From Aotearoamyces nothofagi (Eukaryota; Ascomycota; Leotiomycetes; Leotiales; Tympanidaceae): a DNA stretch of 64,000 bases. The stretch is from contig JADDTR010000001.1 in the NCBI GenBank assembly GCA_015345905.1, forward strand, positions 682,001-746,000. The letters are read 5' to 3'. Below, piece after piece: positions 62,637 through 64,000 of this stretch; position 1 is the stretch's first letter, and each line of letters starts with the position of its first letter. The notes under the pieces were generated by a model. It did no database searches. It was not told the origin of the DNA and saw only the letters and a list, made by a program, of their open reading frames with translations. The translations under genes were made by a program, and so were the position numbers.

Positions 62637-64000
62637 AATGCCTCTTCGATAAAGTCCACCTATGCTATTGTCAGAGTAATGAATGAGTGTTAGGTGGGTG
62701 TATACATACGTTACTCTTCGCTCCCCGTACTGCCTTTCGAACATCGTCACTGAGAGAGCCACCCCCGCAGACAGAGACGCCCAGCGTTCCAACTTGATTC
62801 TCAATCTCCATATCAAGCAACGTCTCGATGTTTGGTCTACCAGGGAACATTTGAACGGTTGCCGATGGACTGTGAATTTCCTTTGTTGACCGTGGACGGC
62901 TAACAAAGAGCATGATGCGGAGAATATCCCTTCGCCTGTCCATCGCAAGTATTTCAGTCATCCAGGGTCGGATCCATTCTAAATGTTCCGGACTTTGAAT
63001 AATCCATACAAGAACGACTTTCCTTGTAGCTACAGTGCCATTGGCGAAACCAGCGACGAGGTCTCGGACATGGGGTACTTGATGTGTGATCCCGATACCT
63101 CCGGCAAATAACACGACCGTGCCATAAGAATGCATCATGTGCAGGCCACCGTACGGTCCTTCAGCGAAACACTTCGTGTAGAGTCTTTTATCAGGCGCAG
63201 CCTCGGCCTTCTTCAAAAGAGTGGCAGTAAAGCCCGTTCGGCCTCGAACCACGAAGGACATGCTAGTCTTTCGCATGGCTAGCACCTCCTGACGATTACT
63301 GTCCAGGCCGTTCTTTTCATCAAGATCCTCGGCTTCTTCGCTCCATGCTACCGAAAATGGATGTGATGTCCAGAGACCGATGGCTGGCATGTAGAGATAC
63401 GCGTGCTGGCCTGGTAAAAATTTCCAAGGACGAGCAAGATCCACAGTAATTCGCACGGCATTGCCTGGAAGAGCTTCGACTAAGGCTCTGGTACCTCCTG
63501 CTCCGATATTTCGATATATGACCATGGAAATCCTTGCGAATCTCTCAAGACACCAGATGACAATGACGCCCATGAGCATTTGAATTTGCGGGAGACCAGC
63601 GAGTTGCAGGTGGTACCACACTGCGATAATAGCAAGGATTGCAAGGGAGATATGGAGGTACTTGAAAGTCTCGTAAAATGCGTGCCTCAGAACAGACATG
63701 GCCTGTATACTCATAGCAAAGAAAGCGCAGACACCCTACTCCAGAGTAAGTACTGACACTATTATTGAGACCCCCTACACTGGGAGAAGTCAAGGGGATA
63801 GCAAGTACTTACAATAAGTCCAAACATGATAAACGGGGATGCAAATGAAAGGGCTGCCCATCCGCCTTCATGAACTTCGGAGGCAATCCATGCTCCGGTA
63901 TGGACCAAAGCTTCGAGAACGACAATCCTCCCGAACCAGCGGTGGAGTAGGTTAAACGTGTCAAAGGACATTTTGAGCCAGCTGATCAGTGGATTATTAC
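62637..64000 (-). CDS. Ferric-reductase (FRE) type transmembrane oxidoreductase, 5' part missing
   Basis: Carries electrons from NADPH through FAD and heme across a membrane, typically reducing ferric iron outside the cell. Within the window it runs from the heme-binding core to the C-terminus; the N-terminus lies beyond the right edge. Heme-ligand His sit in NLLHRWFGR and LEALVHTGAW, and after an intron in FKYLHISLAI and AVWYHLQL. The FAD-binding region shows WKFLPGQHAYLYMPAIGLW and HPFSVAW. NADPH binding is shown by VVLFAGGIGITHQVP and VCGGGSLSDDVR. The last intron (62.65-62.71 kb) joins AKSN to VDFIEEAFSW before TAG at 62637-62639. A close relative is NADPH oxidase, but the order and length of the loops fit FRE better. 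Confidence 0.87.

Overview
This is nuclear DNA of a filamentous ascomycete (Pezizomycotina). Nearly every gene is broken by 45-70 base introns with GTANGT-like donors and CTAAC/CTGAC-like branch sites. The gene set is fungal: a PalB/Rim13 calpain, Zn2Cys6 clusters, a FRE-type reductase, DUF2985 and a Tad-like LINE. A Leotiomycete-like fungus is a guess from overall flavour, not a proof. Gene models were spliced by eye.

Layout. 1-11.5 kb is a minus-strand block: an O-GlcNAc-transferase-like TPR protein, ribosomal protein L12 and COPII SEC23. 11.8-25.2 kb is an accessory island. It holds an AT-rich, CpG-poor zone that looks repeat-induced-point-mutated (RIP), a broken chromodomain/Myb-like gene with an internal direct repeat, and a non-LTR retrotransposon whose 3' tail appears to cut a host gene. 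25.9-33.8 kb holds a protein kinase, a small unknown protein, and an unusual gene joining a RasGEF-like region to two Zn2Cys6 clusters. 34.9-50 kb is conserved housekeeping: TFIIIC TPR subunit (Tfc4/Sfc4), Vts1 RNA-binding SAM protein, peroxisomal adenine nucleotide carrier (Ant1), PalB calpain and a C2H2 zinc-finger protein. 50-53.5 kb is an intergenic tract full of microsatellites. 53.5-64 kb carries an SLC35F6-like transporter, a DUF2985 membrane protein, tRNA-splicing endonuclease subunit Sen15, a zinc alcohol dehydrogenase, a Yippee protein and the 3' part of a ferric-reductase-type oxidoreductase that runs off the right edge.

The genes are not an operon or biosynthetic cluster; they serve separate cell functions (secretion, translation, Pol III transcription, tRNA splicing, pH signalling, peroxisome metabolism). 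The parts most worth a second look are the RasGEF/double Zn2Cys6 gene with its duplicated exon module, the two probable GC-AG introns, the LINE that has 13 in-frame stops (11 of them TAG) but no frameshift over 3.86 kb, and the cluster of palindromic AGTCTAGACT motifs in the AT-rich island.
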